A stretch of 23,631 bases of DNA from an uncultured Oscillospiraceae bacterium (GTDB lineage: Bacteria; Bacillota; Clostridia; Oscillospirales; Oscillospiraceae): contig CAKUJA010000030.1 in assembly GCA_934661135.1 (NCBI GenBank), positions 1 to 23,631 on the forward strand, written 5' to 3'. Shown in pieces: positions 6,310 to 13,728 of this stretch. Position numbers and translations under genes: made by a program. The notes beneath the pieces are model-generated. The model worked only from the letters and a program-made list of their open reading frames with translations. It made no database searches and was not told the DNA's origin. Position 1 is the first letter of the stretch. Every line of letters starts with the position of its first letter.

Positions 6310-7614
6310 ATGCCGCAAACCGAGTTCAATCAACAGGAGCAGCTTGCCGAAGCGCGCCGCCTGCGTCGGCTGGAGCAGCGCAGGCGTCAACGCGTCTATA
6401 TTCGGCTCGCACTGTTTCTGCTTCTCATCATCGCGGTGCTTTCCGCAATTCTCATTCTGCGCGGCTGCAAGGCAGAAAAAGCCACCCCGACGCAACCGGC
6501 CGCCTCCGATTCATCCACCAATCAGATCGAAACTGAGCCGGACATCGCCATCACCATCGCCGCTGTCGGCGATATTATGATCGACGACGATCTGCTCACC
6601 GCAGCACAGCAGGAGAACGGCACCTACGATTTCTCCCGCAGCTTTGCCGCCGTAGCCGGTATGACCGGCTCCGCCGATCTCACGCTCGGCAATCTCGAGC
6701 TGAATTTTGCCGGCGAACCCTACGGCTCCGCCACGGGCAGCGCCCCCGACGCGCTGGCCGACGCCCTGGCCGGCGTCGGCTTCGACGTCCTGCAAACCGC
6801 CAACAGCGCCTCCATTCAAAACGGTCTTTCCGGTCTGCAATCCACCATCCGCACGCTGAATGCCGCCGGAATCGACCATGTCGGCACCTATGCCGACTCC
6901 GCCGCCAGTACGGAGAGCAGCGGCGTTCTGCTCAAAACCGTCTCCGGTCTGCGCGTCGCCATCCTCGGCTACACCAAGGGACTCGGCGGCCTGAGCCTGC
7001 CGCAGGGGTCGGAGTACGCGGTCGATCTGCTCTATACCGACTATGCGACGGACTTCGACAAAATTGCCACCGAAGCGCTCCAGCGCTCGCTCGACGCAGC
7101 TAACGCGCTTCGTCCCGACGTCATCATCGCCATGCTCCACTGGGGCAGCGAGTCCGACCGCACCGTCACCAAGTCGCAGGAACGGATTGCAAATCTCCTC
7201 CTCGCCGGCGGTGTCGATGCCATCATTGGCACACACTCGCACATTGTCGGGCCCATGGAGACCCGCTCTGTCACCACAGACGCCGGCAAGGACAAAACCT
7301 GCTTTGTCGCATACAGTCTCGGCAACTTCTACTCCACCATGGACAGCAGCACCGCCACCAACTGCCGCGACAGCGTTGTGCTGAATCTCTCGTTCACGAA
7401 GAACGGCAGCACCGGCGAAACGACGCTCTCCGGCGTCAGCTATACGCCGATCTACTTCGCCGATCACGGCAAAGACGCCGCTCCGCGCTATGAAATTCTC
7501 CCGGTGCGCACCGCGATCACGACCAACCTGTTCCCATCCCTCAACGAAACCATGACCGACACCATCGCCCATCTGCGCACCTACACCCAGTCTGATTTCG
7601 ACTCCGGCAAATAA
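6310..7614 (+). CDS. CapA-family (poly-gamma-glutamate capsule type) metallophosphatase-like protein, membrane anchored
   Basis: A 434-aa protein with an Arg-rich cytoplasmic start (about residues 15-29), one transmembrane helix at about 30-50, a Thr/Ser/Pro linker, and an extracytoplasmic CapA/PGA_cap domain from about 78. Conserved blocks are GDIM (87-90), GNLE (127-130), HWG (277-279), GTHSHIVGP (307-315) and SLGNF (336-340). The usual ANNH metal block is replaced by ANSAS at 164-168, so one expected Asn-His pair is missing. The family is tied to poly-gamma-glutamate capsule assembly in Bacillus, but no other capsule gene is present here, so the role is open. The start at 6310 has GGAGG 5 nt upstream; an in-frame ATG at 6298 overlaps that site and is rejected. 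It has its own promoter and terminator, so it appears monocistronic. Confidence 0.88.
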   Translation: MPQTEFNQQEQLAEARRLRRLEQRRRQRVYIRLALFLLLIIAVLSAILILRGCKAEKATPTQPAASDSSTNQIETEPDIAITIAAVGDIMIDDDLLTAAQQENGTYDFSRSFAAVAGMTGSADLTLGNLELNFAGEPYGSATGSAPDALADALAGVGFDVLQTANSASIQNGLSGLQSTIRTLNAAGIDHVGTYADSAASTESSGVLLKTVSGLRVAILGYTKGLGGLSLPQGSEYAVDLLYTDYATDFDKIATEALQRSLDAANALRPDVIIAMLHWGSESDRTVTKSQERIANLLLAGGVDAIIGTHSHIVGPMETRSVTTDAGKDKTCFVAYSLGNFYSTMDSSTATNCRDSVVLNLSFTKNGSTGETTLSGVSYTPIYFADHGKDAAPRYEILPVRTAITTNLFPSLNETMTDTIAHLRTYTQSDFDSGK

Positions 7615-7617
7615 GCA

Positions 7618-7654
7618 ATCGCCCGGCCTGCGCCTTGCAGACCGGGCGATTTTT
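7618..7654 (+). terminator. terminator of the CapA-like gene
   Basis: ATCGCCCGG (7618-7626) pairs with CCGGGCGAT (7642-7650), extended past one mismatch by CTGC/GCAG, then TTTT. It lies immediately after the stop codon. Confidence 0.9.
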
Positions 7655-7663
7655 GGGGTACAA

Positions 7664-7691
7664 AAAAGAGACGCCATATGGCGTCTCTTTT
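7664..7691 (-). terminator. perfect 28-nt palindrome, terminator of rplS (probably bidirectional)
   Basis: Bases 7664-7677 are the exact reverse complement of 7678-7691: an AAAAGAGACGCC/GGCGTCTCTTTT stem with an ATAT centre. It lies 9 nt past the rplS stop, and its A and T tracts allow termination on both strands of this convergent gene pair. Confidence 0.88.
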
Positions 7692-7700
7692 CTGTACGAA

Positions 7701-8042
7701 TCAAACCTTTTCCTTGACCTTGGCAGCCTTGCCGAGACGGTTGCGCAGGTAGTAGAGCTTTGCTCTGCGAACCTTACCATGACGGACAGTCTCAACGTCA
7801 ACCACGTTGGGCGCATGAACCGGGAACACCTTCTCGCAGCCAACACCGTAGGAGATACGGCGAACCGTGATGGATTCCTCAATGCCGCCATGCTTCTTGG
7901 CGATGATGGTGCCCTCGAAAATCTGAATTCTCTCGCGGGAACCTTCCTTGATTTTGACATGAACACGAACCGTATCGCCGACGTTCATTTCCGGCAGTTC
8001 CTTCTTCATGTACTGGCTAGTCAGAGCCTTCATCAGATCCAT
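7701..8042 (-). CDS. rplS: 50S ribosomal protein L19
   Basis: A 113-aa basic protein of standard L19 length, located at the 30S-50S interface of the ribosome. Family segments visible are the GDTVRVHVKIKEG stretch near residue 22, ERIQIFEG, ESITVRRISYGVGCEKVFP, and the basic C-terminal part VRRAKLYYLRNRLGKAAKVK. The start at 8042 has AAGGAGG 9 nt upstream. In many bacteria rplS ends the rpsP-rimM-trmD operon; here none of those genes is adjacent and rplS has its own promoter and leader. The upstream co-directional gene is phoR, with no obvious terminator between them. Identification is secure. Confidence 0.98.
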   Translation of the reverse strand: MDLMKALTSQYMKKELPEMNVGDTVRVHVKIKEGSRERIQIFEGTIIAKKHGGIEESITVRRISYGVGCEKVFPVHAPNVVDVETVRHGKVRRAKLYYLRNRLGKAAKVKEKV

Positions 8043-8138
8043 AATCGTTGTCCTCCTTCAAATTAAGACGTTCATGCCGCAGGAAATGCCGCTGCACCGT
8101 AGTGCCGGCTGCGACAGAGGACCATCCTTTTCACAGAC
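8043..8138 (-). promoter_or_regulatory. structured 5' leader of rplS (candidate autoregulatory L19 leader)
   Basis: Between the predicted start of transcription and the ribosome binding site lie about 95 nt. On the minus strand they contain a hairpin GCCG-GCAC with loop TACG and GTGC-(AG bulge)-CGGC (8109 down to 8088), and an AGGA/TCCT mini-stem upstream of it. L19 leaders that bind the protein are known in Bacillota. I cannot confirm the Rfam consensus from memory, so this is only a candidate. Confidence 0.4.
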
Positions 8139-8144
8139 CTGATT

Positions 8145-8173
8145 AGTCTACCATACCATTCCCATAAAATCAA
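8145..8173 (-). promoter_or_regulatory. promoter of rplS
   Basis: Read on the minus strand: TTGATT (8173 to 8168), 17 nt, then TAGACT (8150 to 8145). Confidence 0.7.
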
Positions 8174-8210
8174 GCCTTTTTTCGCGTATTCCACACAAAC
8201 TTTTTTCACG

Positions 8211-9869
8211 TTATCCTGCAACAGGGAACGTCACCGTAATCGTCGTTCCCTGTCCGGGGCTGCTTTGCAGATCGATGCTGCCGTGGTGGTATGCCACCGC
8301 GTGCTTTACAATCGAAAGACCCAGTCCCGTGCCGCCGGACGCCTTGGAATGGCTCTTGTCCACACGGTAAAACCGCTCGAAAATCCGCTCCTGGTACTCC
8401 GGTGCAACGCCGATTCCCGTATCCGCCACCGTTACCGCAGCAAAATTACCGTTCCCCGCAACCGCAACATGGACGCTTCCGCCCTCCCGGTTATACTTAA
8501 TCGCGTTGTCGCAGAGGTTAAAAACAATCTCATAGAGCAGCCGCCGCACACCGCTGATCTGCGCCGCACCGCCGTCCACCTGCACGCGCACCTGCTTCTG
8601 CTCCGCCTCGCCGCGCAGATCGGCCTGCACCTCATTGGCCACCGCCAGCAGATCCACCTGCTCGCGCGGCATCTCATCGCCCTCGTCGAGCTGGCTCAGG
8701 CGGATGATGTCGCCGATCAGCGTCACAAGCCGCTGCGCCTCCGAGCGGATATGGCCGATGAAGCGCGGCATATCTGCTTCCTTGACCATGCCGTTTTCAA
8801 TCAGCTCCGCGCTGCCGATGATCCCTTGCAGCGGCGTCTTAAGCTCATGCGAGACGTTCGCTGTAAACTCGCGCCGGCTGAGCTCCGCGTTCTCGCGCTC
8901 CGTGATGTCAAACGCCAGCAGCGCCGCGCCGCCTTTTTCTCCGGCCGTGTCAATCCGGCTGATGTCAAACTGCCAGATCCGTCCGCCGCGCTCGGCACGC
9001 ATTTCGCTGTGACCTTCGCTCATGGCCTGCCCGATTGTGGCGTCCATCTCGCGGCTGCGATCGACAATGAGGAAGTCCTTTCCCGCGCATCCGCCATCCG
9101 TCGCAAAAAGCCGCTGCGCCGCCGGATTGATGCTCAGCACATATCCGCGCTCATCCAGCAGCACCAGTCCCTCCTGCAAGCTCCCGGTGATCTGCGCAAA
9201 TTCCTCGGTTTTCCGCTTCAGCTCGCGCATCTGCGCCGCGATCTGCTGATGCTGGCGGCTGATACGCCCCAGCAGCGGCGAAAGCTCGTCGTATGCGTCA
9301 TTGTCCAGCGGGTGCTCCAGATCGAGTTGATTCAGCGGCTCCACAATCCGGCGCGAAAGGCGCTTTGCAAAGACCGCTGCCAGCAGCAGCGCCGCCAGAA
9401 GCACCACTAAAAACGGCTGAAGCATCCCCAGCAGCAGTACGCCGACCGTCGCCTGGCTCCGCGAAATCCGCAGGACCGTCCCATCGTCCAGCAGCTTTGC
9501 GCAGTACATCGTCTTTTCCAGCAGCGTTGTGGAATAGCGGACGCTCTCGCCCTCGCCATCCTTCATGGCCTGCTGCACCTCGGCGCGCGCCGCGTGATTT
9601 TCCAGCGTTTCCGCGTCCGCGTCCGTGTCGTAGAGCACGGTTCCGTCCGCCGCAATCCAAGTCAAACGGAACTGCCGCGTGTCCACCTGCCGCAGTCCGG
9701 CTTCCCCGTTGTCCTGCGTCAAAACCGCCGCCAGTCCCAGCTCATCGCGGAGCTGCGCCTCCTGTACGCCGCCAAAATATCCGTACAGGCATCCCATGAT
9801 AATCACCATGCTCGCCAGCAGCACGCTTCCCGCCGCCAATACAATCGAGCGGAATATCTTCTTTGTCAT
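8211..9869 (-). CDS. phoR: phosphate-responsive sensor histidine kinase PhoR
   Basis: A 552-aa membrane histidine kinase. Domains in order: transmembrane helix at about 8-30; extracytoplasmic sensor region 31-142; second helix 143-167; HAMP-like linker to about 215; PAS domain at about 222-325 (EGLVLLDERGYVLSINPAA); HisKA with SHELKTPL, phospho-acceptor His341; HATPase with N-box NLCDNAIKYN (451-460), G1 VADTGIGV (481-488), F-box IFERFYRVD (496-504) and G2 GGTGLGLSI (512-520). This TM-sensor-TM-HAMP-PAS layout is PhoR-like. The ATG at 9869 overlaps the phoB stop by 4 nt (ATGA) with GGGGAGG 6 nt upstream, so the upstream ATG at 9884 is rejected. It is the last gene of the pst-pho operon; no hairpin terminator follows before the rplS promoter. 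Confidence 0.93.
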   Translation of the reverse strand: MTKKIFRSIVLAAGSVLLASMVIIMGCLYGYFGGVQEAQLRDELGLAAVLTQDNGEAGLRQVDTRQFRLTWIAADGTVLYDTDADAETLENHAARAEVQQAMKDGEGESVRYSTTLLEKTMYCAKLLDDGTVLRISRSQATVGVLLLGMLQPFLVVLLAALLLAAVFAKRLSRRIVEPLNQLDLEHPLDNDAYDELSPLLGRISRQHQQIAAQMRELKRKTEEFAQITGSLQEGLVLLDERGYVLSINPAAQRLFATDGGCAGKDFLIVDRSREMDATIGQAMSEGHSEMRAERGGRIWQFDISRIDTAGEKGGAALLAFDITERENAELSRREFTANVSHELKTPLQGIIGSAELIENGMVKEADMPRFIGHIRSEAQRLVTLIGDIIRLSQLDEGDEMPREQVDLLAVANEVQADLRGEAEQKQVRVQVDGGAAQISGVRRLLYEIVFNLCDNAIKYNREGGSVHVAVAGNGNFAAVTVADTGIGVAPEYQERIFERFYRVDKSHSKASGGTGLGLSIVKHAVAYHHGSIDLQSSPGQGTTITVTFPVAG

Positions 9870-10543
9870 TGCCGTCCTCCCCATCGGTAGCCGACATTGC
9901 GCACCGTCTCAATCTGCTCTCCGTAGCTGCCGAGCTTCTGCCGCAGCGTCCGGATGTGCATATCCACGGTTCTTGTCTCGCCGCAGTAGTCCGTTCCCCA
10001 GATCTGTTCCATCAGCTTCTCCCGCGTCCACGCGACGCCCGGATGCGACAAAAACAGCTTCAACAGCTCAAATTCCTTGTATGTAAGCTCCACGCGCGCC
10101 CCATCCGCCGTCACGGTATGCTCATCCAGATTGACCAGCAAGCCGCCGGCCTTCAGCAGATGCTCCACTGCCTTCGGATGCACGCGCCGCAGCACGGCCT
10201 TCACGCACGACACCAGCTCCATCACGCCAAACGGCTTTGTCAGATAGTAGTCCGCGCCGAGGTCAAGACCCTGAATCTTATCATATTCCGCGCCCTTGGC
10301 CGTCGCCATCACCACGGGGATGGCTTCGAGCCGCTCGTCGGCCTTCATCCGCCGCAGCAGCTCAATCCCGTCTACCCCCGGCAGCATCACGTCGAGCACA
10401 ATCAGCTCCGGCAGCACCGCGCCCGAAAGCGCCTCCCATGCGCTCGCGCCGTCCTCGAAGCCGGTCGCTTCAAATCCGGTCGATTGCAGTGCATAGACCT
10501 CAATATCGCGGATGCTGGCGTCATCCTCCACGCACCAGATCAT
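9866..10543 (-). CDS. phoB: phosphate regulon response regulator (PhoB/PhoP, OmpR family)
   Basis: A 225-aa two-domain regulator. The receiver domain has the acidic pair in MIWCVEDDAS, phospho-acceptor Asp51 in VLDVMLPG, the Thr81 switch residue and Lys103 in LTKPFG. The C-terminal winged-helix DNA-binding domain runs from about 130 to 225 (recognition region near ETRTVDMHIRTLRQKLG). The start at 10543 has AAGGAGGG 6 nt upstream. It overlaps phoU upstream and phoR downstream by 4 nt each (ATGA), so the three are translationally coupled. In the known pathway PhoR phosphorylates this protein when phosphate is scarce and it then activates pst genes; direct targets here were not proven. Confidence 0.93.
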   Translation of the reverse strand: MIWCVEDDASIRDIEVYALQSTGFEATGFEDGASAWEALSGAVLPELIVLDVMLPGVDGIELLRRMKADERLEAIPVVMATAKGAEYDKIQGLDLGADYYLTKPFGVMELVSCVKAVLRRVHPKAVEHLLKAGGLLVNLDEHTVTADGARVELTYKEFELLKLFLSHPGVAWTREKLMEQIWGTDYCGETRTVDMHIRTLRQKLGSYGEQIETVRNVGYRWGGRQ

Positions 10544-11193
10544 GCGTTTCCCTCCTTGTGCACACCTGTCACGGAGAACATCACCCACTCGGCAATGTTC
10601 GTCGCGTGATCGCCGATGCGCTCGAAATACTTGGCAATCATCAACAGATCCAGCGCATATTCTCCGTCCTCCGGCTCCGCCGCAATCCGGCCGATCAGCC
10701 GGCGCTTCACCTCGTCGAAATATGCGTCTACCGTGTCGTCATCCTTTACGACCTGTTCCGCCAATAGTATATCATGTTTTACGAAAGCATCAACACTATC
10801 CGTCACCATTTTTATCACTGCGCGCGCCATGCTCCGCATCAGCTCGCTGTCCTCAGCGCCGCGCCCGGCCAAGAACGTCACAATCTCTGCGATGTCCTCC
10901 GCCTGATCGCCAATGCGCTCCATATCCGTAATCATTTTCAGCGCCGCTGAAATCTGCCGCAGGTCGCGCGCCACCGGCTGCTGCTGGAGCAGCAGCTTCA
11001 GGCAGAGCGATTCAATATCCCGCTCCTTGCGATCGATCTCCGCGTCCAGCGGCTCCACCTTCTTCGCCAGCGCCACATCCCCGGCTTCCATCGCCTTGGC
11101 CGCCAGCGCAATCACTTCCTCGCAGAGCGCGCCCATCTCAATCAGTTCTCTGTTCAGCAGTGCGAGCTGCTCGTCAAACCGGCTTCTCATCAT
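10540..11193 (-). CDS. phoU: phosphate signalling complex accessory protein PhoU
   Basis: A 217-aa all-helical cytoplasmic protein, the usual length, with two PhoU repeats. Each repeat carries the metal-binding signature: MERIGDQAED at residues 91-100 and ERIGDHATNI at 191-200. PhoU links the Pst transporter to PhoR and keeps the Pho response off when phosphate is plentiful. Two adjacent ATG codons (11193 and 11190) follow GGGGAGG; the first makes a 4-nt ATGA overlap with pstB and is chosen. It also overlaps phoB by 4 nt. Confidence 0.96.
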   Translation of the reverse strand: MMRSRFDEQLALLNRELIEMGALCEEVIALAAKAMEAGDVALAKKVEPLDAEIDRKERDIESLCLKLLLQQQPVARDLRQISAALKMITDMERIGDQAEDIAEIVTFLAGRGAEDSELMRSMARAVIKMVTDSVDAFVKHDILLAEQVVKDDDTVDAYFDEVKRRLIGRIAAEPEDGEYALDLLMIAKYFERIGDHATNIAEWVMFSVTGVHKEGNA

Positions 11194-11945
11194 CCGAACC
11201 TCCCCGTGATGTAGTCCTCTGTCCGCTTCTCACGCGGCTGCGAGAACATCTGCTCCGTCCCGCCGTACTCCACCAGTTCGCCCAGCAGGAAAAACGCGGT
11301 GTCGTCCGAAATGCGGACGGCTTGCTGCATATTGTGCGTCACAATGACGATTGTGTACCGCTCCTTCAGCTCCATCGCCAGTTCTTCAATCTTTGAGGTC
11401 GAAATCGGGTCGAGCGCGCTCGTCGGCTCGTCCATCAGCAGCACCTCCGGCTCCACGGCCAGCGCCCGCGCAATGCAGAGCCGCTGCTGCTGTCCGCCGG
11501 AAAGACCGAGCGCATTCTTTTTCAGCCGGTCCTTCACCTCGTCCCAGATCGCCGCGCCGCGAAGCGACCGCTCCACAATCTCGTCGAGCTTCGCCCGGTT
11601 GCGGATGCCGTGCGTCCGCGGCCCATAGGCGATATTGTCGTAGATGCTCATCGGGAACGGATTTGGCTTCTGAAACACCATGCCAACCTGCCGCCGCAGG
11701 TCGTTTACATCCATTCCCGGCGTGAAAATATCCTGTCCGTGGAACTCCACACGCCCCGTAATCTTCACGCCCGGCACCAGATCGTTCATCCGGTTAAGCG
11801 TCTTGAGAAACGTCGACTTGCCGCAGCCGGACGGTCCGATCAGCGCCGTGATGCTCTTTTCCGGGATTTCCATGTGAATGTCGGTCAGCGCTTGATGTGT
11901 TCCATACCACAGATTCAAACCCTTTACGGAAATAATACTGTTCAT
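11190..11945 (-). CDS. pstB: phosphate ABC transporter ATP-binding protein PstB
   Basis: A 251-aa ABC ATPase. Walker A GPSGCGKST is at residues 37-45; the PstB-typical MVFQKPNPFPMSIYDNIAYG stretch follows, then signature LSGGQQQRLCIARAL, Walker B VLLMDEPTSALDP and H-loop VTHNMQQA. It couples ATP hydrolysis to phosphate import through PstC and PstA. The start at 11945 overlaps the pstA stop by 4 nt; AGGAGG is 11 nt upstream, slightly far, as expected for a coupled start. The longer open frame upstream lies inside pstA and is discarded. Confidence 0.97.
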   Translation of the reverse strand: MNSIISVKGLNLWYGTHQALTDIHMEIPEKSITALIGPSGCGKSTFLKTLNRMNDLVPGVKITGRVEFHGQDIFTPGMDVNDLRRQVGMVFQKPNPFPMSIYDNIAYGPRTHGIRNRAKLDEIVERSLRGAAIWDEVKDRLKKNALGLSGGQQQRLCIARALAVEPEVLLMDEPTSALDPISTSKIEELAMELKERYTIVIVTHNMQQAVRISDDTAFFLLGELVEYGGTEQMFSQPREKRTEDYITGRFG

Positions 11946-12793
11946 AGCTGATTCTTCCTCCTGAAATAGCGGGATACAAGACTTGCCGCCAGATTGATAA
12001 GCAGCGCCAGCACCATCAAAATCGCCGCAATGGAAAATGCCACGCCAAACTCGCCCTGCTCCTTCGCATACACATAGAGCGCCACAGTCAGCGTCGCGCC
12101 CGCGCTGTGCAGTCCGCGCCAAAGTCCGCTGAGCGCATGGGCAAACCCCGCCGTAAACAGCAGCGCCGCCGACTCGCCGAGAATCCGTCCGATGGAGAGG
12201 ATGCAACCCGTAATCACGCCGTCGACACACCCCGGCATGACGACCGTGCGGATCACGCGCCATTTGCCCGCGCCGAGGCCGAACGCGCCCTCGCGGTAGC
12301 TCTGCGGCACGGTTTTCAGGCTTTCCTGCGTCGTGCGCATGATCGTCGGCAGGTTCATAATCGTCAGCGTCCACGCGCCGGCCAGCAGCGACGTGCCGTT
12401 CTTGCAAAAGATCAGCATCCCGACCAGACCATAGATAATTGACGGAATCCCCGAGAGCGTCTCCGCCGCATATTCAATCGCGGCAACCAGCTTTTTGTTC
12501 GCCGCGTATTCGTTTAAGTAAATGGCTGCACACACACCGATCGGCAGCACAAAGAGGATTGCTGCCAACACAAGATACAGCGTGTTCAAAATATCCGGCA
12601 GAATGCCGATCCGATCCTCCAGATAGCTCGGCGCCGTGGAGAGCAGCTCCCATGTGATGTTCGGCACGCCCTTCCAGAGCACATATCCGATCAAAAACAG
12701 CACCAGCGCCGCCGTCAGTCCCGCTGACAGGAACATCAGCGTCCGCATCGTGCCCATATAAATTCTCCGCCGCAGCGGTAATTTTGTCTGCAT
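11942..12793 (-). CDS. pstA: phosphate ABC transporter permease PstA
   Basis: A 283-aa inner-membrane protein with about six hydrophobic helices. Family features are the TLSGIPSIIYGLVGM segment and an EAA-type loop (the SLKTVPQSYREGAFGLGA region) that docks PstB. The ATG at 12793 has GGAGGG 6 nt upstream and lies 2 nt after the pstC stop. It pairs with PstC to form the phosphate channel. Confidence 0.96.
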   Translation of the reverse strand: MQTKLPLRRRIYMGTMRTLMFLSAGLTAALVLFLIGYVLWKGVPNITWELLSTAPSYLEDRIGILPDILNTLYLVLAAILFVLPIGVCAAIYLNEYAANKKLVAAIEYAAETLSGIPSIIYGLVGMLIFCKNGTSLLAGAWTLTIMNLPTIMRTTQESLKTVPQSYREGAFGLGAGKWRVIRTVVMPGCVDGVITGCILSIGRILGESAALLFTAGFAHALSGLWRGLHSAGATLTVALYVYAKEQGEFGVAFSIAAILMVLALLINLAASLVSRYFRRKNQL

Positions 12794-12795
12794 CC

Positions 12796-13665
12796 TTATC
12801 CCTCCTTGCTCCGTTTCAGGAAGAAGTTCAGCGCTGCATTGATGAGCATGATAAACAGGAACAGCACCAACGCAATGGAAAATAGCGCCTGCCGCTGCAA
12901 GCCGCTGGAATACGACATCTCACTGGCCACCGCCGTCGTGAGAAACCGCACGCTCTGAAACAAACTCGGCATATTTGCCGCATTGCCCGATACCATCATG
13001 ACCGCCATCGCTTCACCGATCGCGCGCCCCACACCGAGCACCACTGCCGCGGCGATGCCGCTCTTTGCCGCCGGGACGGACACCTTAAAATACGTCTCCA
13101 CCGGCGTCGCGCCCAGCGCCAGCGACGCATCCTCATATTCCTTCGGCACGGACTCCAGCGCCGTAACCGAAACCTTGATGATCGACGGCAGAATCATCAC
13201 CGCCAACACCACAATTGCCGCCAGCAGACTCGCGCCGTCCGGCAGATGGAATATCTTCCGAATCCCCGGCACCAGCACCAGCATCCCGACCAGACCATAT
13301 ACAACCGACGGAATCCCGGCCAGCAGGCTCACCGCCGTTTGCATGACATCCTTCACGCGCTTCGGCGCGAGCTTCGCCAGATACACCGCCGTCAAAAATC
13401 CAACCGGCACCCCGAGCAAAATCGCCCCTGCCGTGCCGTAGACGCTTGTCAAAATAAACGGCAGAATGCCGTACTGCGGCTCCGCCGCGGTCGACGCCCA
13501 GGTCTTTCCGAACAAAAACGGAATCAGTCCGATTTTCCGAATCGCCGGAATGCCCGAAATCACCAGATAGACCGTAATCACCAGCACGCAGCCGACCGCG
13601 ATCAACCCGAACAGCAAAAAGATTGCGTGGATCACCGTCTCAACCGCATTGTTTCCTCGTTTCAT
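12796..13665 (-). CDS. pstC: phosphate ABC transporter permease PstC
   Basis: A 289-aa multi-pass permease with the family segments LLAGIPSVVYGLVGM and ALESVPKEYEDASLALGA (the ATPase-contact loop). The ATG at 13665 has GAGG 8 nt upstream. The frame is open to a TTG at 13689, but that codon has no ribosome binding site at a proper distance. A hairpin with a U-tract (13688-13713) separates it from pstS, so it may be expressed less than pstS. Confidence 0.95.
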   Translation of the reverse strand: MKRGNNAVETVIHAIFLLFGLIAVGCVLVITVYLVISGIPAIRKIGLIPFLFGKTWASTAAEPQYGILPFILTSVYGTAGAILLGVPVGFLTAVYLAKLAPKRVKDVMQTAVSLLAGIPSVVYGLVGMLVLVPGIRKIFHLPDGASLLAAIVVLAVMILPSIIKVSVTALESVPKEYEDASLALGATPVETYFKVSVPAAKSGIAAAVVLGVGRAIGEAMAVMMVSGNAANMPSLFQSVRFLTTAVASEMSYSSGLQRQALFSIALVLFLFIMLINAALNFFLKRSKEG

Positions 13666-13687
13666 TGCAATTTCCTCACATACGGCC

Positions 13688-13713
13688 AAAAAGACGGCCG
13701 ATGGGTGGCCGCC
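13688..13713 (-). terminator. attenuator-like hairpin between pstS and pstC
   Basis: On the minus strand GGCGGCC (13713-13707) pairs with GGCCGTC (13699-13693), with one wobble and a 7-nt loop, then five U (13692-13688). It lies 15 nt past the pstS stop inside the operon. A leaky terminator here would explain the excess of binding protein over permease usually seen for pst operons. Confidence 0.7.
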
Positions 13714-13728
13714 TCCTTGTTCTTCGTT

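Noticed and set aside
6511..7704. 397-aa minus-strand reading frame opposite the CapA-like gene
   Set aside because: A shadow frame of a GC-rich gene: no recognisable motifs, no ribosome binding site, fully antisense to a well-supported protein.
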